DNA of 64,000 nucleotides, taken from NCBI GenBank assembly GCA_000697475.1, contig JNEU01001160.1, positions 1 to 64,000 on the forward strand, given 5' to 3'. Shown here piece after piece: positions 22,979-34,166 of the stretch. Both the position numbers and the translations under genes were made by a program. This DNA is from Lichtheimia corymbifera B2541. Its lineage: Eukaryota > Mucoromycota > Mucoromycetes > Mucorales > Lichtheimiaceae. Each line of letters starts with the position of its first letter. The first letter of the stretch is position 1. The notes below the pieces were generated by a model. That model searched no databases. It was not told the origin of the DNA and worked only from the letters and a program-made list of their open reading frames with translations.

Positions 22979-23206
22979 GAGCGTTGTTAGTCAAGTACAT
23001 TGATAACGGCGATGTAAGTAGATGATATGCCATTCATTGGGTGATGTTCCTTATTCTCTTTTATAGTTTGATCCAACCCCTTGGAGCAAACACCTGAAGT
23101 TTACAAACGATTCGGTCAAAGGGAGGGTGGTGTTACAAGGTGCTTATTGCCACCAAATTTTCAAATGAAGAATCGCCTGGTAGTCCCGCCCTTGAAGTGC
23201 AAATAG
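22979..23206 (+). pseudogene. Truncated duplicate of the dehydrogenase 3' end
   Basis: This repeats the end of exon 2, the last intron and exon 3 of the gene at 20220-21639. The intron and its GATGTAAGTA / TTTTATAGTTTGATCCAA borders are kept. The coding part has lost about 22 bp after TTTGATCCAA and 3 bp near GGTGGTGTTA, and the original stop TAA has become CAA. No upstream exons accompany it, so it cannot encode the enzyme. Because the intron is retained, it arose by DNA duplication and not by retroposition. Confidence 0.88.
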
Positions 23207-23338
23207 GGATTTGTAAGATTCTCGATGCATCAGTGATGTGATGAGTTGTGTCCTCAGATGATAACTCCGCGCCGAGAAGGCTTTAATAAAAATGCATTGA
23301 TGGCGGTAATCAGATTTTCCTTTTCCTTTCCTGACATT

Positions 23339-23904
23339 ATGGCACGCCTCGACTTGATTTTTGCACTGGTAAGGTTTATATATACACGGTCGCAATGGAG
23401 GCTCGCAATCTAATGCATCGAGTAGCATGCTGCCCTTCACGGTTCCCTTGGTCTCGCATTGCTCTTTGCACCGCAAATTGTAGATTCAGCATTATCACTC
23501 AACGACAACGCTGCTGCTATTTTGGCCGTACGTGGTTATGGTGTTGCTATCCTTGGTGCTGCTCTTGCAAGCTTAATGTGCTTCAATTTGCCTGATATGC
23601 TTCCATGCAAACGTGCTACAGGTATAGCTGGTGATGCTGAGGGTGGATCACTTTTATATGTATACTCAAGAAATGGAATGTGTATGTAGCAACGGGATTG
23701 ATGGTGTATCACGGTCTTGTCGCCTATCTTTATTTCGATGCACGTAAACAAGAAACATTACCCTACATGACGGCCACTGGTGCTATGCTGCTTCATATGG
23801 CTTTCCTCGCCGTCTTTTACGTTTGGTCCAAGGTCACCGAGAATCAAGTCAAGGCTTTTAGCAAACAGCAACGACAACAACAAAAGGGATCTCGTAGCCA
23901 TTAG
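23339..23904 (+). CDS. Small integral membrane protein of unknown function
   Basis: Exons 23339-23368, 23426-23621 and 23690-23904 give 146 aa. Four hydrophobic segments are visible: LHGSLGLALLFAP, AVRGYGVAILGAALASLMCF, LMVYHGLVAYLYF and AMLLHMAFLAVFYVWS. A short Gln/Lys-rich tail (KQQRQQQKGSRSH) follows. I do not recognise the family. The arrangement resembles small four-helix proteins conserved among fungi. The ten-codon first exon is inferred from a good GTAAGG donor and a GAGTAG acceptor that keep phase and complete the first helix. The start lies 132 bp after the dehydrogenase relic. Confidence 0.75.
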
Positions 23905-24305
23905 ATTATGTACACAATGAATAGGGTTTTAATAATGATTATTGGATGACAATTGGCCACATGTGATTTTATCCCCAATAGTTGGTGCTTTTGGTGGAGA
24001 TGGGGGAGAGGTTTTGGAGATAATGAATTGGAGGTTAAAAGACAAGCGGGTATAAACAACATTATATAAAATGGTACATTATGACGTGTCAGGGTAGATA
24101 TGCTATCATCTTTATAATGAAATGGTGAAGGGGTCATATTTGCTGTCAAAAGGGGGTGTTGTGTAGTGTAGCATGGCTTCTGTGTCACTGTGGACTCGGA
24201 GATCGAACGAGGGGAGTAGCCGACTGCCACTGTGGCGCTTCGGTCGTCTAGAGGATAGGTTGCCAGGGCCCAGCGTATAATTCCTCCTTTCCAAGTACTT
24301 ACACC
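23905..24305. promoter_or_regulatory. Promoter region of the uL24 gene
   Basis: A 401 bp space between co-directional genes. A GC-richer block at about 24180-24275 stands out from the AT-rich surroundings. It briefly resembles a tRNA B-box but does not fold as one. No gene is supported. Confidence 0.4.
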
Positions 24306-25066
24306 ATGAAGTTCAGTGCTGGTAAGCAATCGAGATGACGATGGATGGCATGGATAGAGTGATGGATGAATGAGATATAGGGTGGATTAGGTTGGATGGA
24401 TGGATGATCTAAATATGGATGCAATTTCATATAGATGTTAGCTCTTCGCGTAGCAAGAGCAGAAAGGCTCACTTCACCGCCCCCTCCAGCATTCGTCGCA
24501 AGATCATGAGCTCTCCCTTGTCCAAGGAACTTCGTGAAAAGTACAACGTAAGTCTTTTCGGTCACCAATGAATACCCAACTCTGCACGACATCAGCATGC
24601 AACCCACCGACCTATCTTACGAGAAAAGAGAACACAACCAACCAACCAATGGCAATGATACATATATAGACTCGCTCCATTCCTGTCCGCACTGACGACG
24701 AAGTCATGGTTGTCCGTGGCAGTCTTAAGGGTCGTGAGGGCAAGGTTGTCCAAGTCTACCGCAAGAAGTGGGTCATCCACATTGAGCGTGTCAACCGTGA
24801 AAAGGTTAACGGTAAGTTTGTTGTCATGGAAACATCCTTAACGAGAAGGATCAATTAATAATGGCATGGATCAATTAGGTGCCACTGCCCCCATTGGTAT
24901 CCACCCCTCCAACGTCGTTGTTACCAAGCTCAAGATCGACAAGAGCCGTCAAGCTATCTTGGATCGCAAGGACAGCTCCAAGAAGATGCAACAGGTAATA
25001 TCATTATTATCATTAACATACGACGAACATGCGTATTAACATTCGTATCCTTTTTGATAATAGTAA
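24306..25066 (+). CDS. RPL26: 60S ribosomal protein L26 (uL24)
   Basis: Five exons (24306-24321, 24435-24547, 24670-24811, 24879-24994, 25064-25066) give 129 aa. Diagnostic segments are [53 protein letters not shown] and [16 protein letters not shown]. The KOW motif ([13 protein letters not shown]) is intact. This subunit sits near the peptide exit tunnel. The first exon encodes only five codons and one base, and the fifth exon supplies only the TAA stop. The first intron (113 nt) is long for this window. An AATAAA lies near 25111. Confidence 0.95.
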
Positions 25067-25762
25067 ATGTGCCTGGAGACCAGCCTGGATCCATGTAACA
25101 GTATTTTTGCAATAAACGTAATCTTCAACACACATATCGAATTGATCATTCCTATCTGATAAAGACGCTACATTACGCTTTTCCTTTGATATTCAACGTG
25201 TGCTTGTCTTCCAAATTTACGACAATGCTCTCTGACAATGAATGATATGAGAATCCCCGTTGTTTTATGCTGTGATCAGCAATCTCTAAATGCTGGGTTG
25301 CGTTAAACCACGTGACTCATCCTTAGACACAACATCACTGTTAATGATCTACATTCAAGGTTGCATAAGTAAATAGTGATGATGATTGCACCATACGTTG
25401 TTGGCCAATCAATGGTCACCCCCTTTTTGAATGTAGCATGATATTTACCGGATGTTGAGCCGGCTTCTTCATTATGCATGCTATATGTCTCTAATGATAA
25501 TAATGATGGCACCTTTTGGTACATACCGGCATCTCTCAAATGATGGAAGAGGGAGATGTTGTACGATGATGAGTTTAACGCGTTGACGTCTTCAAGGCGA
25601 TTTTTAGTTGGTTTGATGTGTGAGATCGGGAGGTCAAGGTTATGACAGATGATGAATGATTCGTCATGGTCATTTAGCTTGATTGGTTCAAGGAATCTCC
25701 GCGGACATGTTGCTACACATAATTCCCCCCATTTCCCATTGTCGTGAAGCCTTGTGTATCTT

Positions 25763-25795
<33 letters not shown>

Positions 25796-25842
25796 ATACA
25801 ACCCACCCACCCGCCAGCATACAACACAATCATATATAACTG
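25067..25842. promoter_or_regulatory. Intergenic and promoter region of cystathionine beta-lyase
   Basis: A 776 bp region. It includes the uL24 3' end, a CCACGTGA element at 25308-25315, and a CT microsatellite (about 25763-25793) close to the next start. No gene is supported; the minus-strand ORF at 25303-25833 lacks any domain and overlaps the microsatellite. Confidence 0.4.
25308..25315. promoter_or_regulatory. Possible Cbf1/Met4-type site (TCACGTG) upstream of STR3-like gene
   Basis: CCACGTGA reads TCACGTGG on the minus strand, matching the yeast Cbf1-Met4 core TCACGTG that controls sulphur amino-acid genes. It lies about 530 bp before the cystathionine beta-lyase start. One short motif is weak evidence, and no second copy was found in this promoter. 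Confidence 0.3.
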
Positions 25843-27249
25843 ATGGCTAGTTCTGCTGTTTCTTCACCCACTTCCTCTATCAAGCAAAGACGCTATCGGT
25901 TTGCCACTGAAGTCGTCACCGTCGACAATCCCGACGATCCCCACAATGCTGCTTCGGTCCCCATTTACCAGTCAGCAACATTCAAGCAAGCAGGAGCTGG
26001 TGGTGGTGGCGATTATGATTATTCTCGTAGTGGCAACCCTACACGTACTCAACTTGGTATGGGTCTTTTTTATATATGACACGGATCTTATATATACTGA
26101 TGCGCGGGGTTATTTGTATATAGAGAATCACTTGGCCAAGATCATGAATGCCAAACGGGCATATGCTGTATCCAGTGGAATGAGTGCGCTTGATGTTATT
26201 TCTCGCCTTGTTCAATCCGGTGATGAGATTATTGCTGGTGATGATTTATATGGTGGCACCAATCGATTGTTGTCGTATCTTGCAAAGACACAAAACATAA
26301 AGACACACCATGTTGACACAACCAAGGCTGATTCGGTATTGCCCTATCTGGATTCAGTCAAGACAAAATTGGTGCTTCTCGAGACGCCCACCAACCCCTT
26401 GATCAAGATTTGTGATATCAGTGCCATTGCAAAACATGTCCATGAAAAGTGTCCTGAAGCATTGGTCGTGGTCGACAATACAATGATGAGCCCTTATTTG
26501 CAATGTACTCTGGATCTTGGTGCAGACATTGAATATCATTCCGGTACAAAGTACTTGGCAGGTCATCATGATTTGATGGCTGGTGTCATTGGTACTCGCA
26601 GTGAAGCCATTGCTGACGTGAGTCTTAATTTTCTCTCCTTGCATGTATCAAACATGTGCTCATTATTTGTTTGTAGCGCATTTACTATGTGATTAACGCC
26701 ACGGGTTGTGGTCTGGGCCCCTTTGATTCTTGGTTACTCCTTCGTGGTGTTAAAACACTGGCTGTACGCATGGATCGTCAACAAGCAAATGCTATCCAAG
26801 TCGTTGATTTCCTCGAACAATGCGGTTTCAAGGTCAATTATCCTGGATCACGCAAGCATCCTCAATATGAATTGCACAAGCGTATGTCAAGTGGCCCTGG
26901 CGCCGTACTTAGTTTCGAAACAGGTGATATTGGACTTTCCGAACGAATTGTAGAGGCTGCAAAGTTGTGGAGTATCAGTGTATCATTTGGATGTGTCAAC
27001 TCTTTGATCAGGTAAGATGAATGCATAACATGCGTGGGAAAGAACAGTGGTTTTCTAATATGCATCATTTATAGTATGCCATGCAGAATGTCCCACGCAT
27101 CCATTCCTGCTCATGTTCGTGCTGAACGTGCTTTCCCCGAAGACCTTATCCGATTGTGTGTTGGCATTGAAGATGTTGAAGACTTATTGGATGATCTTAA
27201 GCAAGCCATCCGAAGTGCTGGTGCCATGCCCGAGCACCTTGACGTGTAG
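25843..27249 (+). CDS. STR3: Cystathionine beta-lyase (PLP-dependent)
   Basis: Exons 25843-26056, 26124-26617, 26677-27011 and 27075-27249 give 405 aa, the normal length for this fold-type I PLP family. Seen motifs are YDYSRSGNPTRTQLE at the N-terminus, AVSSGMSALD, GDDLYGGTNRLL, LLETPTNPL and VVVDNTMMSPYLQ. The PLP lysine is in SGTKYLAGHHDLMAG (Lys near residue 214), and PFDSWLLLRGVKTL and FPEDLIRLCVGIEDVEDL follow. The GHHDLMAG block fits fungal beta-lyase (STR3/metG) better than gamma-synthase. It converts cystathionine to homocysteine, pyruvate and ammonia in methionine synthesis. The absence of a clear PTS1 suggests cytosol. Cystathionine gamma-lyase remains a lesser alternative. Confidence 0.9.
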
Positions 27250-27431
27250 ATAGTTTCCCTCTCCTAATCATCCTCTTCCTTTGTAATTGTTCATCCCATC
27301 ATCATCATCATTCCTATCACCACCATACATTCCCGCCATTCTTGTCTTTTCTTTTTCTTTTACCACAATATATAACATGTAAGATTCTTTTGTCACAAAA
27401 CATCGTTCTTTTTTTTGTTCAACTTGGCACA

Positions 27432-30400
27432 TCAAAATCCTACTTTTTTACACTTGGGTTCTAATGTTTCTTGGGGCACAGCCTTCTTGTCGGGTTCCAG
27501 CTCCCTTTCAGGCCGGTCGTCGTCATCAGGTGATGGAGGTGCCTCGCTTTGAGTTTCATCGTCTTCGTCACTATGACTGGTTGTAGCCGGTCCTTGTGCC
27601 ACGTTATCCAACTCCTCTAGCAACTCGGTCGTGAACCGCATATCAAAGATCTCGAGAATATACTTTCGCACAGGTGCTCGGAAATGATAACTGCCCAAAT
27701 ATTGACATACGCAATAAAACAAGTCGGTTCGTTTGAAATAGTCGGGATGGCGTTGTCGTAATCTGTATGCATTGCACGTTAGTTCATGTACTCCTTTCAT
27801 CCTTTGATGTTACCCACCTTGCGAGACTTTTCGATGCCTCATTAGCAAGAATGTGATTACTCATGTCACCAATATTCTTGAGGATATCTGAAATAATGGG
27901 ATCGTCGGTGATTGAGATTGGTAAAACAGGTGGATCTGAAAGTGTAGGGGTATATTCCCAATTGGGGATCTATGGTGGAGCATTGTGATTAGATAATGCA
28001 TGATAAATAGATGACACAAGGAACTTACAGCGAGGAAAAGAGCAAGATTTTGTGGAACACATAGTCCCTCGGGTGCACCGTTAGGAGATATGACACCTTC
28101 CCAATTGAGCTCGCTAAGTATTTCTACACCTTGCTGTGTCTTAGCAATCAGACCAAGAACATAATAACACGTGCTATAAACAATGATCAGTACAATGATG
28201 CATCCTTGTTCATTATTAAAAATCACTTACCCCTTGAGGGAGAGGACCTCGCTATTTTCAGCAATCATAACAATATCCTTGATGATATCCTCTTCTTCCA
28301 AAAACGGCAACCCATTCTTGGTTGAGCCAATGTTGCCAACCGCCCAGAGCACTGCTTTCAATTGTTGAAATACTTCCACATTTTGGTTTTCAAGCGAATA
28401 ATTGCGGATATAATCGACAAAGTACTGGAAATGACCTTTGTCACGTAAAAGGGCGCATCCTTCCTCAGTCTTTGTAAGCTCGCCGTAGAAATGGGGTGGT
28501 GTCAATCCGTCTCCTGCTTGGCTGAATGGACATTGCCCATATGTGAGTGTCATGTAAAATCAAGCGGCATGTAAAGATACTCACAGGTTTTCATAATTAT
28601 TTTCGCTATCGATTCGTTCTTCAAAAGGATTGCGTTGTTTCTTCCCAGGTGTATTGACTAGTGCTCTCGCCAGCGACAGCTCCAGCTGAGTGACATATTG
28701 CTGATTTCGATACTGAAATCCATGATGAGATGGTTGTATAAAATAGGTGTGGGGCCGGGATGGCTATTTTTCTCTCACCTCAAACCAATCATCCATTTCT
28801 TTCTGTACATAACCGAGGGCATACAAGTATCGGAAACCAGTCGATGTAGACAAGAACCTAATATAGAATGTTAAACATAGCTCTTTTGGACGACCTCTTT
28901 TCCCTTTCATACCTTAACAACAATGGATTGCCAATTTCACCCAAATGACCAAGGCTAGGTCGGTACTTGACCAAGAGCTCCAGATTGGCTTGCTTTTCAC
29001 ATGCTTCATCGAGCAGGTTGACCGCCATCTGGCATACATCCAAGTGTGTGTCATAAAGCTGTGTCATCAATAATCGAATGATCCATCCGTTATACTCGTT
29101 TTCAGATCGACGCATGATAACCCCAAGGTGTTGTGTTGCAAATAAACGAATCGGGTTGTAGCCTGAGGTCATAATCTTGGATAATAATACACGTGGGTGA
29201 CCATCGAGTGAATAGCCCATATTGGTGATGATTGCAATTTTGAGATCGTCTCGATTGCGTAATTCTGATAACTGATAAAACAAGCTAAAGATCTTGAATC
29301 GCTCCATAAGCCGCACGCCTTCCTTGTGTTTGCTAAGGACACCGAGCAATGTAAAGTAGCCACAGCTAAGCGTGTTCTCCATGCGTTCTTTGGAGAAGAT
29401 GGGCTCAGTTTCTGGATCTCCTTTCAGTGGATCAAGCTCGCTTAAAGCATCTGCAATCTGAAGCAGTAGCTTGTTTTCTGCAAGATAACGTACACCATCT
29501 GGATTGCTTAACAAGGTCTGCATAAGCAAGCAGCCGATTTTCAAGTAACGAGCAATGTTCGCCTTGCTGCAATTGATATCCGAAAAGCGATGTTCGAAAG
29601 GACGATAAAATGAGAGCAAACGTTTGATAAACTTTTTGCCATGCATGGCTTCTTCAAGTCGCCGTGGATTCAATAAAGGACCCTGGAACAGCTCTGAGAT
29701 ACTTTCCCAGCTCCACTTGGTATAGTCTTTGGTGTTGAACACTTGGCTGTCCATCAGCAGTTGGCGAAAATGTGTATCATCGATTGTATATCCGATCTTT
29801 AGCTTCACTTCAAGCACCTTTCCTTGTGATCGAGCTGCATTGACCAGCCGTTCTTCTTTGCTCCGTAAATCAGCAACAGAGGGTGCTGCATATAACCGAG
29901 TCCGTGCACGTGTCAGTCGATCAATATGAGCTAGAGCTGCTGTGGCATTGTGTCGGACTTGCTCATCTTCAAAATTGGATGCAAGAGCGAAGAGCTTTGG
30001 CAAAGATTGAACCTGAATTCCCATCATGATTGGTAACAGGCGTGTTGATAGTTGCAGGATCTCGCCAATCAAGAGCGTGGCCTTCCGAGCAATATAAATG
30101 TCGTCCGATTTGACCATATCCACTAACGCCATGAGAATATCCGCATCGATGAATATAATGAGAATGATGCATAGGTGGTGATCAAGCATGTTGAGACGTT
30201 CAGCATTGTTGGCTGCCGTCTTGTCGCCTGGCTTTCCTTCTGATGATGAGTATGCTTCTCCTGTCCCAAGTCCTTTGATGATATCATTTCCTCCAGTCAA
30301 TACTGTTCGTGGTGCTCCTCGTGGCATTGTCGTTTTGTCGGCATCGTTGCCACTGGAGGGTGCTAGGTGAACTGCATGTTGTCGACCCGATAAAAAGTTT

Positions 30401-32226
30401 TGATAGTCTTTGGGTAAATCCACTCGGAATACATTGAAAAACATGTCCAGCACGATTTTCTATATCCATTCCATGATCAATGCCTTACTCTGTCCACCTT
30501 GGGTGGTGCGTACGTACCTGAGTTTCTGGCATAGGAAATCGCAGAGATTGAACAACAGATCTTGCAGCACGCATGTTATTGGCACACATTAAAAACGCGC
30601 CTGCCCAACTCTTGAGAAGCAAGGTGACCACACGCGCACTGTTCTTGAGCCTCTCCTCATAGTTTGGTCCTTTGCCAGTCTCCGTAAAAGGTGCAATAAT
30701 GATCTCGAGTTCCACGCCAGGTCGTAAAAAGCACCGTCTGCCAGGTGTATCAAGGATATATACTAATGCATTGACGAGGACCTCGGTCATATTCAATTGC
30801 CCATCCAGTAATGCTTGCATAAGTACTCGTAATCCACCCGAGCGTACTGTTAAACCAATATCCAAGATAGCTAAACCGAGTATTTAGTACCCTACCTACT
30901 ACTACTCTTCCACCATCCATTTTGTTCCACATACCAAGTTCTGCCAAAGTCTCCAATGATACATTTCTTAACCGGCAATCCGTTTGCTCTGCAATAGCAA
31001 CCACTGCTCGCACCACATTCTGGTTGATGTATTGTAAGCCGTCATAATCGATAAATGCTCGTACGAGTTTGAGGGCTTGTTCTCGTTCTGGTTCATTATT
31101 GGTAGAATCTCGTGAGAGAGCACTAAACACGATTAGTAACTTGCACCACCCATAGACATGTAGCCAGTCCCTTACCGAGCTATAAATATATCCATTTGCA
31201 TCTTCATCATTAATTCAACATCCTCAGGCCCTTCCACCAAGTGACGTATGGTACGTAAGCTCATGACACGGATTTCTCGACTGGGGCTTGCAATGCATTG
31301 GCGTAAACTATAAATAACATCAATATCTCGGCAATACCTCCACCTACACAATATACCTTACCATGCCATGATATTTTGTTTTGGATAATGGGGATCAATG
31401 TCTGCTGTGTTTTTCAGGATCCTTAGCAGAATATCCAGTTTGCTCAGTTTGGATTCCTTAATGACGAGTGCATCTGCCGAGGTGCCAGGTTTTGCTGCTT
31501 TCCATTCGTCGATCCTTAACTGGGTGATGATATGATGTAACCGTTTCCCGATAGGCCAAGCATCTATATATCAACGTTGTCAGCAACCTCCCATATACAA
31601 ACTCTATCCCATCATCCATACCATCATCTGGAAACGACGTATTTTCTTGAGATGCCTTTTGCTTTGCTTTGATATTAGGGGAACTATTGGATCTTGGTTT
31701 TGTGCGAGAACGTTGCTGAGCGGATGATGCAATGGAGTTGATGAAAAGGGCGTTTCCAGCATAATTCAATTCCTTGAGTCGTTGAGCCACTTGTGCTGTA
31801 TAGGGACCTAAGATGGTAACTATGGGTGTCATTTATCCTGGATACCGTAGCGGTCGTTGCTGCATGCATGCATACCTGCGTTGGTACGAATCGATTCAAT
31901 ACGTTGAACAGTGTCACCAATAGCTGTGTTATAGGTATCCAACTGGGTCTCGAGGTCCTTTGTGCGTTTCTTGTCCTGCATGTAGACTTCCAGCATGTTC
32001 TCCACACCGAGCTTCATTTTGGTTTCCTTGTCGAGCTTGGCCAACAGATCATCCAACTAGTAAAAAGTACGGGGTGTTACAATTTCTCGCGATTCAAGAG
32101 AAGTAGGGTGAATAAGGGTGTTGCATAAACCTCGCGTAAGACTTGGGATGACCGTTTTTCAGGCATGGTCGGTTGTGGTGGAGGAGGTGGAGGAGGTGGA
32201 TCCAATGCTGACATGGCGGTGTCCAT
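27432..32226 (-). CDS. Rictor/Ste20-type subunit of TOR complex 2
   Basis: A multi-exon gene (over ten exons) of an estimated 1,350 aa, similar to yeast homologues. The N-terminus MDTAMSALD is followed by eight prolines, then a coiled-coil HR1/REM-1-like stretch (LDDLLAKLDKETKMKLGVEN). The armadillo-like Rictor N-terminal domain follows (REIRVMSLRTIRHLVEG, GLTVRSGGLRVLMQALLDG). The RasGEF_N_2-like block includes ILRILKNTADIDPHYPKQN and FEHRFSDINCSKANIARYLK. The Rictor-V block includes YNGWIIRLLMTQLYD, VNLLDEACEKQ and LLRFLSTSTGFRYL. The tail is acidic/Pro-rich and ends CKKVGF. In TORC2, Rictor supports phosphorylation of AGC kinases controlling actin and membrane stress. The first ATG (32226) is used; the longest intron-free part is 28858-30453. 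Confidence 0.92.
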
Positions 32227-32710
32227 CGCCTGCTGTATAATTAGATAGAATGGTGGTAGTAGTGAACAATGGAATGTCGCAAGCTGAAAATAAAGAGGGA
32301 ACGCGGAAAGGGAGAAAAGAGAGAGGAGGGGCAAAAAGTAGCAGCAACAGCAGCAGCACACACTATCGCTTTCGACTTTAAAATCACCTGGCTTTTCGGA
32401 ACGAACCATGTATCCCATTCAGACTCCAAAAATGACGCACACACACACACTCTCTCTCTCTTTACCATGTATGCTATGCTATGCTACGCTATGCAGATGG
32501 GATGTCATGCCAACCAAAACACACACACACACATACAGGCATCGGACCTGATAAAGCTGTCGGTGCTGTGCTACAGCAACGATGTCTTGAAAGTGATTGA
32601 CAGCAGTTATAGTAGTAGTATCATCATGGCGAGCCACACAATAAAAAGAATTGCAAATTTAAGTTTTACTACACAAAATGTCACTGCAACAATGATTTCT
32701 ACATAGTTGA
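32227..32710. other. Upstream region of the Rictor-like gene
   Basis: Lies between the Rictor start and the stop of the next minus-strand gene. Several CA tracts are present (about 32436-32452 and 32519-32532), as is a TATGCTATGC iteration near 32468-32492. No gene is supported. Confidence 0.4.
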
Positions 32711-33679
32711 TCACCATCGATGCATTGGCTGTTGTTGATGTGAATATGGATATCCTTGTTGATCATCATATGCATTGGGTCGGTGCACATCTTCATAGGC
32801 ATTGGGGGATGCATACACAGGAGGCCCTGCTGCTACTGGTTGCTGATAATAATGCTGATGAGCATCGTAAGTTGGATATGCCGTAGCAGAAGGCTGCATT
32901 GGTGGAGCATAGTATGCATCATTGTAAGTATACTCGTTAGTCGGTGGTGATGTATGGAGAGCAGGCGGTGATACATGCGGAGAAGTAGCAGTAGTGTTGT
33001 AAAGGTTGTTGCTATTAGTAGTAGGAGGCTCCTTTTCGTTGATCATGACAGGTGAAGGGTTGCTTTCGTAGGGGAAATCATGCATCTCCTGTGCTGCTGC
33101 AAGCTTGTCATTTTTACATCGACGTCGACGTCGCTTGGCACACAATACCAAGGCAAGAGCACTTCCCACCACGATGACAAATCCGGCAACAGATGCAATA
33201 ATAATAGTAGTAGTGCTTATCCCTCCTGCTGGTCCTTTATGCTGCTGCTGTTGTTGGGTCGAATCTCCGATTGACCTCGTGCTTGTATTATCACTTGTTG
33301 GGCTCTTTGTGGCATCCGGATTGTCAATCTGATCATTGTTGTTGTCACTGGGTGATGGTTGTTGTCGGGAATCAGATGTAGGTGTGGGATGTGTCTTGGA
33401 CTGCTGTGATGGTGATGGATTGTTTGATACTGTTGCGCTAGCAGAGGGCAGTGGATTGCTAACTGAATTGCTTGGTTGTTGTTGCGGGTGGTTGGATGGT
33501 TGAGCAGGGTTGGCTTGCGTTGGTGATGATGATGGTGGTGCAGGTGGTGGATTGTTATGTTGTTGTTGTTGGTCACCATTGTTTTGATCACCACCGCCAC
33601 CACCACCGAAAATATCCAACAAGCCAGCCTGCACTTGGACAACTATAAGTACCAAAGCTATGAGAATCGCAAGTCGCAT
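32711..33679 (-). CDS. Single-pass membrane protein with mucin-like ectodomain
   Basis: One exon, 322 aa. Residues 1-18 form a signal peptide (MRLAILIALVLIVVQVQA), followed by a Gly-rich turn. About 130 residues rich in Ser, Pro, Gln, Asn and Thr come next and are probably O-glycosylated. The transmembrane helix (IIIASVAGFVIVVGSALALV) is followed by a basic stop-transfer (KRRRRRCK). The roughly 130-residue cytosolic tail is rich in Pro, Tyr and Gln, with repeated NAYxD and PPxY-like patches. The design matches fungal wall-stress sensors of the Mid2/Wsc type or SKG6-domain proteins, but no WSC cysteines are present. Function is inferred only from architecture. Confidence 0.8.
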   Translation of the reverse strand: MRLAILIALVLIVVQVQAGLLDIFGGGGGGDQNNGDQQQQHNNPPPAPPSSSPTQANPAQPSNHPQQQPSNSVSNPLPSASATVSNNPSPSQQSKTHPTPTSDSRQQPSPSDNNNDQIDNPDATKSPTSDNTSTRSIGDSTQQQQQHKGPAGGISTTTIIIASVAGFVIVVGSALALVLCAKRRRRRCKNDKLAAAQEMHDFPYESNPSPVMINEKEPPTTNSNNLYNTTATSPHVSPPALHTSPPTNEYTYNDAYYAPPMQPSATAYPTYDAHQHYYQQPVAAGPPVYASPNAYEDVHRPNAYDDQQGYPYSHQQQPMHRW

Positions 33680-34166
33680 AGTGAAAAGAAAAGAGCGAAA
33701 AAGAAAGAATGAAGAAATTAAGCAAGGAGTAGATCAATTAAACAACCTGCGTGATCTGGTTACACAAAACAGACAAAGGCGATCATCCTTGACGCTGCAT
33801 TATACACACTCATATCACACGTTTTTCTAAACCAGATACGTGATTAACACTAATCTCACCATCACGAAACATATCAAGGGGTTTGATTAATGCTCGTACT
33901 GTATAAAAAACTTTCGTTGCTCCATTTTCTTGGGGCCCACCATTGCATCATCATATTTTGTGCGGACGAAGCATAGCGAGTGACCGATTATAACTCCATT
34001 ACCATAGCAACATGAGTCAGCGGCTGCTGTACATGCCCTACCCAGCAACCTTATCCCGTTTGATTCCATCATTCTCCCTTCCACAGGTGACAAGTTGAAT
34101 TTGATTGTATCCTCCTAATACCTCTTTACTGGTGCGATGACCTTTTTTTAAATATAACAATGCACT
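33680..34166. other. Intergenic region
   Basis: This 487 bp stretch separates two minus-strand genes and contains the promoter of the mucin-like gene and the 3' end of the PH-domain gene. The ORF at 33887-34093 has no domain. Nothing else seen. Confidence 0.4.

Noticed and set aside
24150..24280. Possible tRNA gene (CGGTCGTCTAGAGGATAGG resembles a B/A-box)
   Set aside because: On neither strand can a 7-bp acceptor stem, anticodon arm and T-arm be paired around it.
25303..25833. 176-codon minus-strand ORF
   Set aside because: It begins in the CT microsatellite (RERERER translation), has no domain and covers the promoter of the beta-lyase.
33217..33642. His/Gln-rich minus-strand ORF overlapping the mucin-like gene
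   Set aside because: It is the frame-shifted shadow of the Ser/Pro/Gln-rich coding region.
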